Positions 56,979 through 64,000 of a DNA stretch of 64,000 nt are shown here, piece after piece; the stretch's first letter is position 1; each line of letters starts with the position of its first letter. The position numbers and the translations under genes are program-made. The DNA is from Leptospira jelokensis (GTDB lineage: Bacteria; Spirochaetota; Leptospiria; Leptospirales; Leptospiraceae). The notes under the pieces were generated by a model. The model was not told where the DNA came from, searched no databases, and saw only the letters and a program-made list of their open reading frames with translations. The stretch covers positions 186,001 to 250,000 of the forward strand of contig NZ_RQGH01000028.1 of assembly GCF_004769635.1 (NCBI RefSeq), given 5' to 3'.

Positions 56979-57034
56979 TTCCACTTGGTTTGGAGGTATG
57001 GTTCTTTTGTATCTAAGTGTAAATGCTTATGGTT

Positions 57035-57451
57035 TCAATTGACCAATTCTAATTCATAGGTGATCGTAGCCGTTTTTTCTAGGGTTTTTGCAACGGAACA
57101 ATACTTTTCTAAACTTAAGTCAATGGCTCGTTTTACTTGGGATTCTTGGAAATCCCCTTTCACAAAAAACTTCATATGAATTTTTTTGAATAAATTTGCT
57201 TCTTCCACTTTTTCGCGGTCTGCTTGAACATCCACAGAGTAATCCTTCACTTCAATGCGGTGTTTGTTTAGGATCATGATTACATCAATGCTACTGCAAC
57301 CAGCAAGTCCCATGATGAGAAGTTCCATCGGTCTAGGGCCAGAATTTTTCCCACCAATCTCTGGTGAGGCGTCTATCTGAATGGAATTTCCAGATTCGTT
57401 GGTTGCTTCTAGGACAAAAGGGGAATCAATTCGTTTTAAATGGATGTGCAT
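57035..57451 (-). CDS. OsmC/Ohr-family peroxide-reducing protein
   Basis: 138 residues from ATG 57451 (MHIHLKRIDSPF). The frame remains open to 57496, but that part contains a GC hairpin, so the shorter start is preferred. OsmC family features: NSGPRPMELLIMGLAGCSSIDVIMIL with one catalytic Cys, and a second Cys in KYCSVAKTL. The two Cys reduce organic peroxides or hydroperoxides in known members. It is encoded after the peroxiredoxin on the same strand, so the two form a peroxide-defence pair. The hairpin between them may reduce its expression relative to prx. Confidence 0.9.
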   Translation of the reverse strand: MHIHLKRIDSPFVLEATNESGNSIQIDASPEIGGKNSGPRPMELLIMGLAGCSSIDVIMILNKHRIEVKDYSVDVQADREKVEEANLFKKIHMKFFVKGDFQESQVKRAIDLSLEKYCSVAKTLEKTATITYELELVN

Positions 57452-57468
57452 ACTTACTTTTACCACAA

Positions 57469-57486
57469 GCGGGGGTGGTCCCCCGC
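57469..57486 (-). terminator. GC-rich hairpin between the peroxiredoxin and OsmC genes
   Basis: GCGGGGG (57469-57475) pairs perfectly with CCCCCGC (57480-57486) around a TGGT loop. On the coding strand it lies ten bases after the peroxiredoxin stop and before the OsmC ATG. No long T run follows, so it may be a partial terminator or an RNA-processing signal. Confidence 0.55.
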
Positions 57487-57495
57487 CATTATCCA

Positions 57496-58131
57496 CTATT
57501 TATTTGGTTGTGGTGTGTATCGTAAATAAGGTTTGATGGTTCGAAATCCTTTTGGGAATTTTTTCTTTGCATCTTCATCTGATACAGACGGTACAATGAT
57601 GGTGTCTTCTCCATCCTTCCAATTCGCAGGAGTTGCCACGCTGAATTGAGAAGTGAGCTGTAAGGAATCAACCACACGTAGCAATTCATCAAAATTCCTT
57701 CCAGTCGATGCAGGGTAGGTGAGTGTGAGTTTCACTTTTTTATCCGGTCCTATCACAAATACGGAACGAACAGTTGTGGTTTCGCTTGCATTGGGGTGGA
57801 TCATATCATACAGATTGGATACTTTTTTGTCAGCATCTGCGATGATTGGATAATTCACTTTCGTGTTTTGTGTTTCGTTGATGTCAGAGATCCAACCTTT
57901 ATGGCTGTCAACAGGGTCAACTGAGAGTGCGATCACTTTTACATTTCTTTTTTCAAATTCAGGTTTGATTTTGGAAACATAACCTAACTCAGTTGTACAA
58001 ACTGGCGTATAGTCCTTAGGGTGAGAGAAAAGAATCCCCCAACTTTGTCCTAAATATTCATGGAAGTCAATTTTTCCTTCCGAAGTTTCTGCTTGGAAAT
58101 TGGGTGCTTCATCGCCGAGTCGTAATGCCAT
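57496..58131 (-). CDS. 1-Cys peroxiredoxin (Prx6 type)
   Basis: 211 residues. The peroxidatic Cys is in HPKDYTPVCTTELGYV, the signature of the Prx6/1-Cys group; RNFDELLRVVDSLQL and the long C-terminal arm (about 160-211, with TPANWKDGEDTIIVPSVSD) also fit. It reduces hydrogen peroxide and organic peroxides in the cytoplasm. AGGAG lies nine bases before the ATG. Upstream on its strand is a loose Fur/PerR-like 15-mer (58211-58225). It is followed by the GC hairpin and the OsmC gene. Confidence 0.96.
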   Translation of the reverse strand: MALRLGDEAPNFQAETSEGKIDFHEYLGQSWGILFSHPKDYTPVCTTELGYVSKIKPEFEKRNVKVIALSVDPVDSHKGWISDINETQNTKVNYPIIADADKKVSNLYDMIHPNASETTTVRSVFVIGPDKKVKLTLTYPASTGRNFDELLRVVDSLQLTSQFSVATPANWKDGEDTIIVPSVSDEDAKKKFPKGFRTIKPYLRYTPQPNK

Positions 58132-58210
58132 TTCGTTGTTCTCCTAATGGTTCAGTTACTTCCTAATATTGAAATTGCCCCCTCTAAAGCAAGAAAAATA
58201 TACAATTTAT

Positions 58211-58225
58211 TAGATATTTTGTCTA
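58211..58225. promoter_or_regulatory. Weak PerR/Fur-like 15-mer upstream of the peroxiredoxin gene
   Basis: TAGATATTTTGTCTA is a 7-1-7 imperfect palindrome with five of seven arm pairs, about 80 bases upstream of the peroxiredoxin start. PerR-type boxes are 7-1-7 and control peroxide genes in many bacteria. The match is weak and could be chance in AT-rich DNA. Confidence 0.2.
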
Positions 58226-58251
58226 GTTTAGCGGAATATATCCCCAAAACC

Positions 58252-61098
58252 TTACTTTTTAGTTCTAGTGAACGAACCATCCCAATCCAGTTCCGGCGGT
58301 GATTCCATATAGTATTGGCATCGTTCTAAAAGGAGTTTTGAGGCATCCTCTTTTGTTTTTTTGTACAAGGCTTCAAACTGAGTTTTTGCATCGGCAAACT
58401 TTCGGTTGAAATAGGAAAACAAGGCAGTTTCGTAGGCAGTTACAAACTTTTTGTCTTCTTCCGTTTCCTCTCCCTTTTTACACCTCACTTCATACAAAGT
58501 CACTGGTTTGGATTTCCCCTTCACTCGGACTGTATCCAGTTTTCTTGTAAAAAAATGGTCCTTGATTTCATCGTGAACGAATTCAGAAATTAAGATACAA
58601 ACTCCATAATCTTTTCCAGCTGCTTCGAGCCTTGCTGCAAGATTCACGGTATCACCCATCATGGTATAAGAGGCAAGGGCATCAGTTCCCATAAATCCGA
58701 CTTTCGCATAACCTAAGTTAAGACCTATACGAAATGTCATTTGGTGCGCCTCAGGGATATAGGAATTTTTTTGGATCCAATCTTTTTTAAGTTCTTCTAA
58801 TTTGTCTCGCATTTCCACACTGGCAGTCACTGCTTTTAAACAATGATTTTCAACATCCAAAGGTGCATTGAAAATTCCCACGATGGCATCCCCAATGTAT
58901 TTATCCAAAACACCATCGTGTTGTTTTAAGATAAGTGTCATGGCAGACAGGTATTCGTTGAGTAAATCGGCTAACTCTTTTGAGTTTAGTTTTTCTGAGA
59001 TGGTACTAAAACCAGCAATGTCCGAGAAAAAAGCAGTGATGACTTTTTCACTTCCTTGTTTGAGTTTTTCTAAATCTTTTAGTGCTTCGCCTACAACTAC
59101 TGGGTCCACCATACTTCCCAGTACCCCACGCATCTTTTCTCTTTCTTTCAGACCAGACACCATTTGGTTTAAGGCAACGGTTAGGTTTCCGAACTCATCA
59201 TTGCCACCATCATCAAAATGTACATGTAAATTCCCTTGGCCCACATCTTCTGCACTGCGAATGATCTTTCTGATCTTTTGGACCACAACCCCTGAAATGA
59301 AAATCGCAAAAATAATTGCGACAAGACAAATGGTGATCGCCGTAAAAACAATTTGGTTACGATTTTCTTTGATGGCTTGGATTCCATCGGTTCGATCAAC
59401 CAACGTTCGTATCAATCCAGAAAAATTATCACGTAGTACCATGAGAGGGACATTTTCCGACTCAAGTAAATGAGTGCCATCTAACTTCCACATGATCTCT
59501 TCCGATTCACTTCGAGAGTGACCGAAACTCCCATCAGGGAACAGTCTTTTTAACTCTTTTGTGGGTGTTTCTTGTTCAGCAGTGATGATCCATTTACGAA
59601 TCGCTTTCCAACGATTCCTTTGTTCTTCTCTGGCGTCTGGGTCTTGGTAATACCTTTCATATTCTAAAGGATCTGTTTTGAACTTTAACAAAACCCAATC
59701 TTCCAAGGTCACATCTCGTAAACTGCGCAAAGTTTCAATTTTTTCATTTAATTCTTTATTGGCAATCGGGTAACGTAAAGAAACTTCTTCATAAATTTTA
59801 TCCCTTTCTGCCACCAAATCATTGTAAGATTTGTAAAAACTTGTAAAAAGTTTATCCTTTGCCGGTGGGATAGGTGGTTTTGCATTTTTTAAAAATTGGA
59901 TGCGGTCTCTTAGTTTTGGGATGAGTTCGGATAATTCATTGGTGATTCGGTAGTCTTCTTTGATCACCTCCCTATAATCGCCTAACTTTGCCTTGATGTT
60001 AATTAAGTTAAAGGCTCGTTTTGTTGAGTTTTGGTGCCTAAAAAGAGGGGAGTGTAGTGCTTGGATTTCGCGGTCTTTCCATTCATACACATATTGTTTT
60101 TCATTTTCATCTACAGCAGTGATATCATCTGAAAGTTTTTGAAAGGAATCTACCAAACTATTTTCCATTTGGTCAAAACTATCAATTTTTGCTAATGGGG
60201 AAGTGTTATCGATGATTTGTGTATCAAAGGAAGCAAGAGATGTTTCCCCTTGGATCATAGCAGACATCGGGAAGGTTTGGATACGGAATAATTTTGTATC
60301 AAGCCCAAGTTCTTCCAGTTTCCTTTTTTTGGAATCAGCGTAAAACTTAGCGATGTAAAGGTCTAATTTCGATTTTTGGTTCCGTATCTCTTTTTTGATG
60401 TTTTTGACATCTAATTCCCATTTTGCTTTGGCTTCCGTTTCTTCCGGTATTTGTTGTTTGATGACCTCCAAATACTTTTCTTCATTTTTTACATAAGACG
60501 AGGCGAGCCCAACAAGTGTATTCCATTCCTTTTCACTGATATTTCGATTGGAAGCTTCCCGTAATTGTTGGCGGATTTCACGTTCCAAAACGTTTACATC
60601 ATCTTTTGTGAGATACACTGAAAAAAATGTATCTACTTTTTTAAACACTTTCGAGGTACCAAGAGATCCAAAGAGATTGGTTTTAAATCCGAAAACAGAA
60701 ACTGTTTTTTTCTTTGTTACGAGTTTTTTAGTTTGGTATTTTTTAAGTTCTTCTTGTTGTTTTTCAATCCTTGATTTGAACTCTTCGATACGAATTAAAT
60801 TTTGTGCAATGGATTCAATTTCCATCACAAGCCCTGCGATGAAGTTTTTAGAAACCGCCGCTTGTTTTTCATAACTTTCAGAGAGAATGGCTGTCTGTTG
60901 TCTGACGGTGATGATGGACAAAAGTAAGATGGTGAGGGCAATGAGTGTCCCTGTGAACCAAGCAAGTTTGGCACGAATCCCTTCCGAGAGGATTTTCCAC
61001 ACAGACAGAAGACCAGATTGGATGAGTTTTAAAAATTTCATGGGCTTGCCAAAATTTTGGAACGCCAAGACCAAAAAGCAAGATTTTTTGTCTTCCAT
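58252..61098 (-). CDS. Class III adenylate/guanylate cyclase with large extracytoplasmic sensor
   Basis: 948 residues (an ATG at 61041 is an alternative start giving 929). A membrane helix (about 43-64) is followed by a very long extracytoplasmic, coiled-coil-rich part (about 65-585), a second helix (about 587-608), HAMP (about 610-660) and the cyclase domain (about 690-865). Catalytic features: metal Asp in FFSDIAGFSTIS and DAIVGIFNAP, then MMGDTVNLAARLE with the substrate-contacting Asp/Thr region, favouring cAMP. The sensor, about 520 residues, is unusual in size; I recognise no fold in it. Leptospira carry many such cyclases. It is divergent from sthA. Confidence 0.92.
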   Translation of the reverse strand: MEDKKSCFLVLAFQNFGKPMKFLKLIQSGLLSVWKILSEGIRAKLAWFTGTLIALTILLLSIITVRQQTAILSESYEKQAAVSKNFIAGLVMEIESIAQNLIRIEEFKSRIEKQQEELKKYQTKKLVTKKKTVSVFGFKTNLFGSLGTSKVFKKVDTFFSVYLTKDDVNVLEREIRQQLREASNRNISEKEWNTLVGLASSYVKNEEKYLEVIKQQIPEETEAKAKWELDVKNIKKEIRNQKSKLDLYIAKFYADSKKRKLEELGLDTKLFRIQTFPMSAMIQGETSLASFDTQIIDNTSPLAKIDSFDQMENSLVDSFQKLSDDITAVDENEKQYVYEWKDREIQALHSPLFRHQNSTKRAFNLINIKAKLGDYREVIKEDYRITNELSELIPKLRDRIQFLKNAKPPIPPAKDKLFTSFYKSYNDLVAERDKIYEEVSLRYPIANKELNEKIETLRSLRDVTLEDWVLLKFKTDPLEYERYYQDPDAREEQRNRWKAIRKWIITAEQETPTKELKRLFPDGSFGHSRSESEEIMWKLDGTHLLESENVPLMVLRDNFSGLIRTLVDRTDGIQAIKENRNQIVFTAITICLVAIIFAIFISGVVVQKIRKIIRSAEDVGQGNLHVHFDDGGNDEFGNLTVALNQMVSGLKEREKMRGVLGSMVDPVVVGEALKDLEKLKQGSEKVITAFFSDIAGFSTISEKLNSKELADLLNEYLSAMTLILKQHDGVLDKYIGDAIVGIFNAPLDVENHCLKAVTASVEMRDKLEELKKDWIQKNSYIPEAHQMTFRIGLNLGYAKVGFMGTDALASYTMMGDTVNLAARLEAAGKDYGVCILISEFVHDEIKDHFFTRKLDTVRVKGKSKPVTLYEVRCKKGEETEEDKKFVTAYETALFSYFNRKFADAKTQFEALYKKTKEDASKLLLERCQYYMESPPELDWDGSFTRTKK

Positions 61099-61215
61099 TT
61101 TTCTCTTTGTTAGGTGGTCGGACCGAAAGGGTCACAACTCGTATTTCCCCTCGGCTTTCGTTTTGTTCAATTTTGCTTGCTATTTTTCACTTTCTTAGTA
61201 GCGTTCTTTTATCCA

Positions 61216-62619
61216 ATGTCTATCAATCGTTTTGATTTAATTGCTATCGGGGGCGGTCCTGCCGCTCAAAAAGCTGCCATCCAAGCAAGCAAACTCGGCA
61301 AAAAGGCCGCCATCATCGAAAAAGATCCTTACTTAGGTGGAGGTTGTGTCCACTGGGGGACAATCCCTTCCAAATCCCTGCAAGAAACCAGTCGGTTCTA
61401 TCGCAATTTAAAGTTATCCAACCTTCATGGCATGCAGTCACCACAGACAACCCAACTTACGTTACAAGAATTGATGTTTCGTGCAGGAACTGTCATTGAA
61501 AAAGAAGAAGATGTCACAAGAGAACAAATGATCCAAAACCGAGTGACAACCCTTACTGGTTGGGGGAAAATCATCGACAAAAACCAAGTAGAAGTCACAG
61601 ACACTGCCGGTCGGAAAAAAGTTTACGAAACAGAAAATATCCTCATCGCCACTGGCAGTAGCCCAAGGCGTCCCATAAATGAGAATATCCCTTTTGAAGA
61701 TGGACTTGTGTATGACAGTGATGGGCTTTTTGCGATGAAAAAGATGCCAAGTTCTTTGGCAGTTGTTGGTGCAGGGATCATCGGTTCCGAGTACGCTACG
61801 ATTTTTTCCCATATCGGTGTCAAAGTCCATCTCTTTGATTCGCAAAGTCGGATACTAGGATTTCTAGATGAAGACATTTCGAGTGAGATGACACGGATCA
61901 TGCAAAATGGTGGGATCCAAATCCATGTTGATTCATCCATTACAAGTTACCAAAAGATTTCAGAAGAAGAAGGATTTGAACTCACAACAAACAAAGGTGA
62001 GGTGATCCGAGTCAACCAGGTGTTGATTTCGCGTGGACGCCTTGGCAATGTGGACAATTTAGGTTTAGAAACAGTTGGCATTGTTCCCAATGACAGAAAA
62101 CAAATCCAAGTGAATGAAAATTACCAAACGAATGTTCCCAATATTTATGCATGTGGGGATGTGATTGGGTTTCCAAGTTTAGCATCTGTTTCCATGTACC
62201 AAGGTGCCTACGTCGCAAAACACATGTTTGGTTTACCTTCTGTCCCTGTAGATGCGGAAGAGTTCCCGATTGGGATTTATACATTACCTGAAATTGCAAC
62301 CATTGGTCCTACAGAAGAAGCTCTCAAAAAAAGGGGAGTCGCTTATGGAGTAGGAAGAGCCAAATTTGATACCATCACTCGGGCTCAAATCAGTGGAGAC
62401 CAAGTGGGATTACTCAAGATCTTATTTGATAAACAAACACGAAGGGTACTTGGTGTTCACATCATTTCTGATAAAGCCACTGAACTCATCGCCCTTGGCC
62501 AATGCGTTGTGAACCTAAAAGCACCCATCGAATACTTCACAGAACACATTTTCAATTACCCAACGATGATTGGTGCTTACAAAAATGCGGCCAATGATGC
62601 CCTTTTGCGTGAAAAATAA
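61216..62619 (+). CDS. sthA: Soluble pyridine nucleotide transhydrogenase
   Basis: 467 residues from ATG 61216 (MSINRFDLIAIGGGPAAQ); the open frame continues upstream to 61114 but encodes a hydrophobic run with no homology. The FAD-binding GGGPAAQKAA, the GGGCVHWGTIPSKSLQE segment and the NAD-type motif VVGAGIIGSEYATIF match SthA. As in that enzyme, the dihydrolipoamide dehydrogenase CxxxxC disulfide is reduced to a single Cys (Cys-Val-His-Trp-Gly-Thr), so it transfers hydride between NAD(H) and NADP(H) instead of to a disulfide. It balances NADPH. It is followed by the sigma factor gene. Confidence 0.93.
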   Translation: MSINRFDLIAIGGGPAAQKAAIQASKLGKKAAIIEKDPYLGGGCVHWGTIPSKSLQETSRFYRNLKLSNLHGMQSPQTTQLTLQELMFRAGTVIEKEEDVTREQMIQNRVTTLTGWGKIIDKNQVEVTDTAGRKKVYETENILIATGSSPRRPINENIPFEDGLVYDSDGLFAMKKMPSSLAVVGAGIIGSEYATIFSHIGVKVHLFDSQSRILGFLDEDISSEMTRIMQNGGIQIHVDSSITSYQKISEEEGFELTTNKGEVIRVNQVLISRGRLGNVDNLGLETVGIVPNDRKQIQVNENYQTNVPNIYACGDVIGFPSLASVSMYQGAYVAKHMFGLPSVPVDAEEFPIGIYTLPEIATIGPTEEALKKRGVAYGVGRAKFDTITRAQISGDQVGLLKILFDKQTRRVLGVHIISDKATELIALGQCVVNLKAPIEYFTEHIFNYPTMIGAYKNAANDALLREK

Positions 62620-62742
62620 TCTGATTTTTTGAGAATCGGAGGTTCCCCATTTGTTTTCTTTTGCAGAGAGGAATGGGATTTTACTTGTCAGAGACTCGGT
62701 TTTACGAACACATACAAGATTGTGTCCGACAATTCTGTCTCC

Positions 62743-63240
62743 ATGAGTCAAATCTACGAAAGAAGTCATAAACGAATTTTTGACTTCCTTTATAAGTACA
62801 CTCAAAATGCGGACACAGCAATGGATTTGATGCAAGACAGCTTTTTAAGTTTTCACAAACATTATGGCAATGCTGGTCTCTCAGAAGAGAAGTCTGTCAT
62901 GGTTTTGTATACCATTGCTCGCAATTTATCGATCAATTATGCTAAAAAGTTTTCAACCTCTCGGGAAATTGCTTCTGATGAAATTGAGTTTCATAGCCAT
63001 AACCCTAAATTGGAAACCAAAGCCGAATACCAAGATTTAGAGGATCGTTTGTATTCGTTTTTAGGGGAACTTTCTGAAGATGAAAGGTCTGCCTTATTAC
63101 TGAAGAATGTTGAGGGATTCCAACTCGTCCAAATCGCTGAGATTTTAGGAGTTTCGGTTTCCACCGCCTCAAGGCTTGTCATCAAAGCCACTGAGAAAGT
63201 TTTGGCCATAGCAAAAAGGGAAAATCTGGTTCCGGATTAA
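62743..63240 (+). CDS. ECF-type RNA polymerase sigma factor
   Basis: About 165 residues from ATG 62743 (MSQIYERSHKRIFDFL); GTG 62722 is another candidate, and neither has a strong SD. Sigma region 2 (about 5-70; YTQNADTAMDLMQDSFLSFHKHY) and region 4 (about 110-160; LSEDERSALLLKNVEGFQLV; ILGVSVSTASRLV) are typical of ECF factors. It should direct polymerase to a specific promoter set. The gene after it encodes a membrane FecR-domain protein, so that protein may be its anti-sigma factor or signal partner. sthA upstream ends about 125 bp before this start and is probably separate. Confidence 0.9.
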   Translation: MSQIYERSHKRIFDFLYKYTQNADTAMDLMQDSFLSFHKHYGNAGLSEEKSVMVLYTIARNLSINYAKKFSTSREIASDEIEFHSHNPKLETKAEYQDLEDRLYSFLGELSEDERSALLLKNVEGFQLVQIAEILGVSVSTASRLVIKATEKVLAIAKRENLVPD

Positions 63241-63247
63241 TCAAAGA

Positions 63248-64000
63248 ATGAACGAATTTGACAAAGAAAAACAGATCCAGTCATTAGAATCCCTTTTGCA
63301 AAAACCATCAAAGGTGGCAGAATCAAAAGAATTTCCAAAATGGGAAGACATTGCCACTCGGTCCATCCGTTACGAATACCAAGTCCCAACCCAAAACAAT
63401 GTTGTTTCTTTTTTTCGAAAACCCATTGGTCTCACCGTGGTAGGTGGTGCAAGTTTTGCACTCGCAGCCAGTTTGTTTTTTGTATTTTTCATTCGCTCAG
63501 TTCCTGATGAAACCACGGGAGGAATGGCCAGTGCGGCGGCTCCTATGGAAGAACAAAGGCTCCATTTTAGTCCTTTGGATGTTTCGGTTTCACAAGTCAA
63601 AGGAAATGTGTTTGTTGTGCCTTCAGGAAGCGAAACACGTGTCCCATTAGCTGAAACGTACAAACTGACCTCTGGCGATTTGGTTCAAACGGAATCAGGG
63701 TCACAAGTGGACCTCCATTTTGAAACAGGATCATGGGTACGAGTCACTCCACAATCGCAAGTGGCGGTGGATCTCATCCAAAAAACAAATGATGGGACTT
63801 TGAACCAAAGGTTTTCTGTCAAACAAGGGAAACTTTTTGCCTCGGTAACTAAATTATCCAAAGATAGTGATTTTGTTGTGCAAGCAGGTGAACACCTTAC
63901 GGAAGTTCGTGGGACTGTGTTTAGCGTTGCTTACGATGGGAAATCTGAAACTGTTGCGGTCCGGGAAGGTAGCGTTGCCTTAGGAGATTTGGTTCTGAAT
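63248..64000 (+). CDS. FecR-domain membrane protein, 3' end cut by the window
   Basis: ATG 63248 starts seven bases after the sigma factor stop; the frame is open to the window end (251 codons). Residues about 1-55 are cytoplasmic and charged, a membrane helix follows (about 61-86; ending FFVFFIRS), and then a periplasmic FecR-type beta domain (about 110-250) with GNVFVVPSGSETRVPL, LTSGDLVQTESGSQVDL, SVKQGKLFASVTKL and VRGTVFSV. FecR domains occur in sigma-factor regulators and in surface-polymer proteins. The arrangement with the sigma gene suggests an anti-sigma role, but no zinc-binding anti-sigma motif is visible at the N-terminus. It may continue with further repeats outside. Confidence 0.85.
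   Translation, partial: MNEFDKEKQIQSLESLLQKPSKVAESKEFPKWEDIATRSIRYEYQVPTQNNVVSFFRKPIGLTVVGGASFALAASLFFVFFIRSVPDETTGGMASAAAPMEEQRLHFSPLDVSVSQVKGNVFVVPSGSETRVPLAETYKLTSGDLVQTESGSQVDLHFETGSWVRVTPQSQVAVDLIQKTNDGTLNQRFSVKQGKLFASVTKLSKDSDFVVQAGEHLTEVRGTVFSVAYDGKSETVAVREGSVALGDLVLN

Noticed and set aside
61114..61215. N-terminal extension of SthA with a hydrophobic run
   Set aside because: SthA is soluble and begins with the FAD motif near its N-terminus; ATG 61216 fits.
1..64000. tRNA, rRNA and CRISPR arrays
   Set aside because: No T-loop GGTTCGA context with a foldable cloverleaf, no rRNA-like blocks and no regularly spaced direct repeats were seen in the gaps between genes.

Overview
The window looks like a chromosomal segment from a Leptospira, probably of the saprophytic (L. 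biflexa-like) group. The evidence is moderate-to-low G+C, relaxed spirochaetal lipoboxes, an LruC-domain lipoprotein, a spirochaete-style phosphofructokinase, and a high density of sensory proteins: four methyl-accepting chemotaxis proteins (MCPs), two PP2C/SpoIIE-type phosphatases, a PAS histidine kinase and a large HAMP-adenylate cyclase. Species is not determined. I see no tRNA, rRNA, CRISPR array or intact insertion sequence.

Layout. 0-9 kb: an unrecognised protein cut by the window edge, CorA and an M61 peptidase (overlapping), an unusual 270-bp gap with a very strong Shine-Dalgarno (SD) sequence and RNA-like structure, and two tandem paralogous MCPs. 9-14.6 kb: a small lipoprotein, a DMT transporter, an outer-surface protein and an MCP with an extra four-helix membrane domain. 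14.6-22.4 kb: a methionine/SAH-cycle block, with an ArsR-methyltransferase fusion regulator (SahR-like) followed by ahcY, fdxA, metH, a small unknown gene and a metF-like gene. A 15-bp-arm perfect palindrome lies in front of the regulator, and a matching half-site lies in front of metH. 22.4-24.4 kb: an AT-rich accessory stretch with orphan small genes, a coding remnant, an attC-like sequence and a hairpin element resembling Flavo-1 RNA. 24.4-32.8 kb: an outer-membrane protein, pfkA and a heavy-metal RND efflux operon (small Cys-rich protein, CusC, a shortened CusB, CusA). 32.8-44 kb: argB in a row with a GAF-PP2C phosphatase and a coiled-coil protein, a nitrilase, a hydrolase and alr, an aminotransferase, a BASS transporter, a DksA-like protein lacking most zinc cysteines, and an O-antigen-ligase-like membrane protein. 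44-47.5 kb: the most interesting locus. 47.5-64 kb: LruC lipoprotein, ubiE, ExbB/ExbD pair, histidine kinase plus REC-PP2C pair, dinB, esterase, DUF547, OsmC, 1-Cys peroxiredoxin, adenylate cyclase, sthA, and an ECF sigma factor with a FecR-domain protein cut by the window end.

The outstanding observation is at 44.0-47.5 kb. A clear photoactive yellow protein (PYP) homologue keeps the chromophore-binding Cys, the Tyr and the Glu. It lies 25 bp after a small internally repeated protein, next to a divergently transcribed MCP-like transducer. It ends one base short of the stop codon of a convergent adenylate-forming (4-coumarate-ligase-like) enzyme carrying a C-terminal acyl-carrier domain. I propose a compact light-sensing cassette in a spirochaete: the ligase would activate p-coumarate (or a similar acid) on its own carrier arm and load PYP, and the MCP and repeat protein would be candidate signal partners. 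Homology of each protein is read from the sequence; the joint function is inference.
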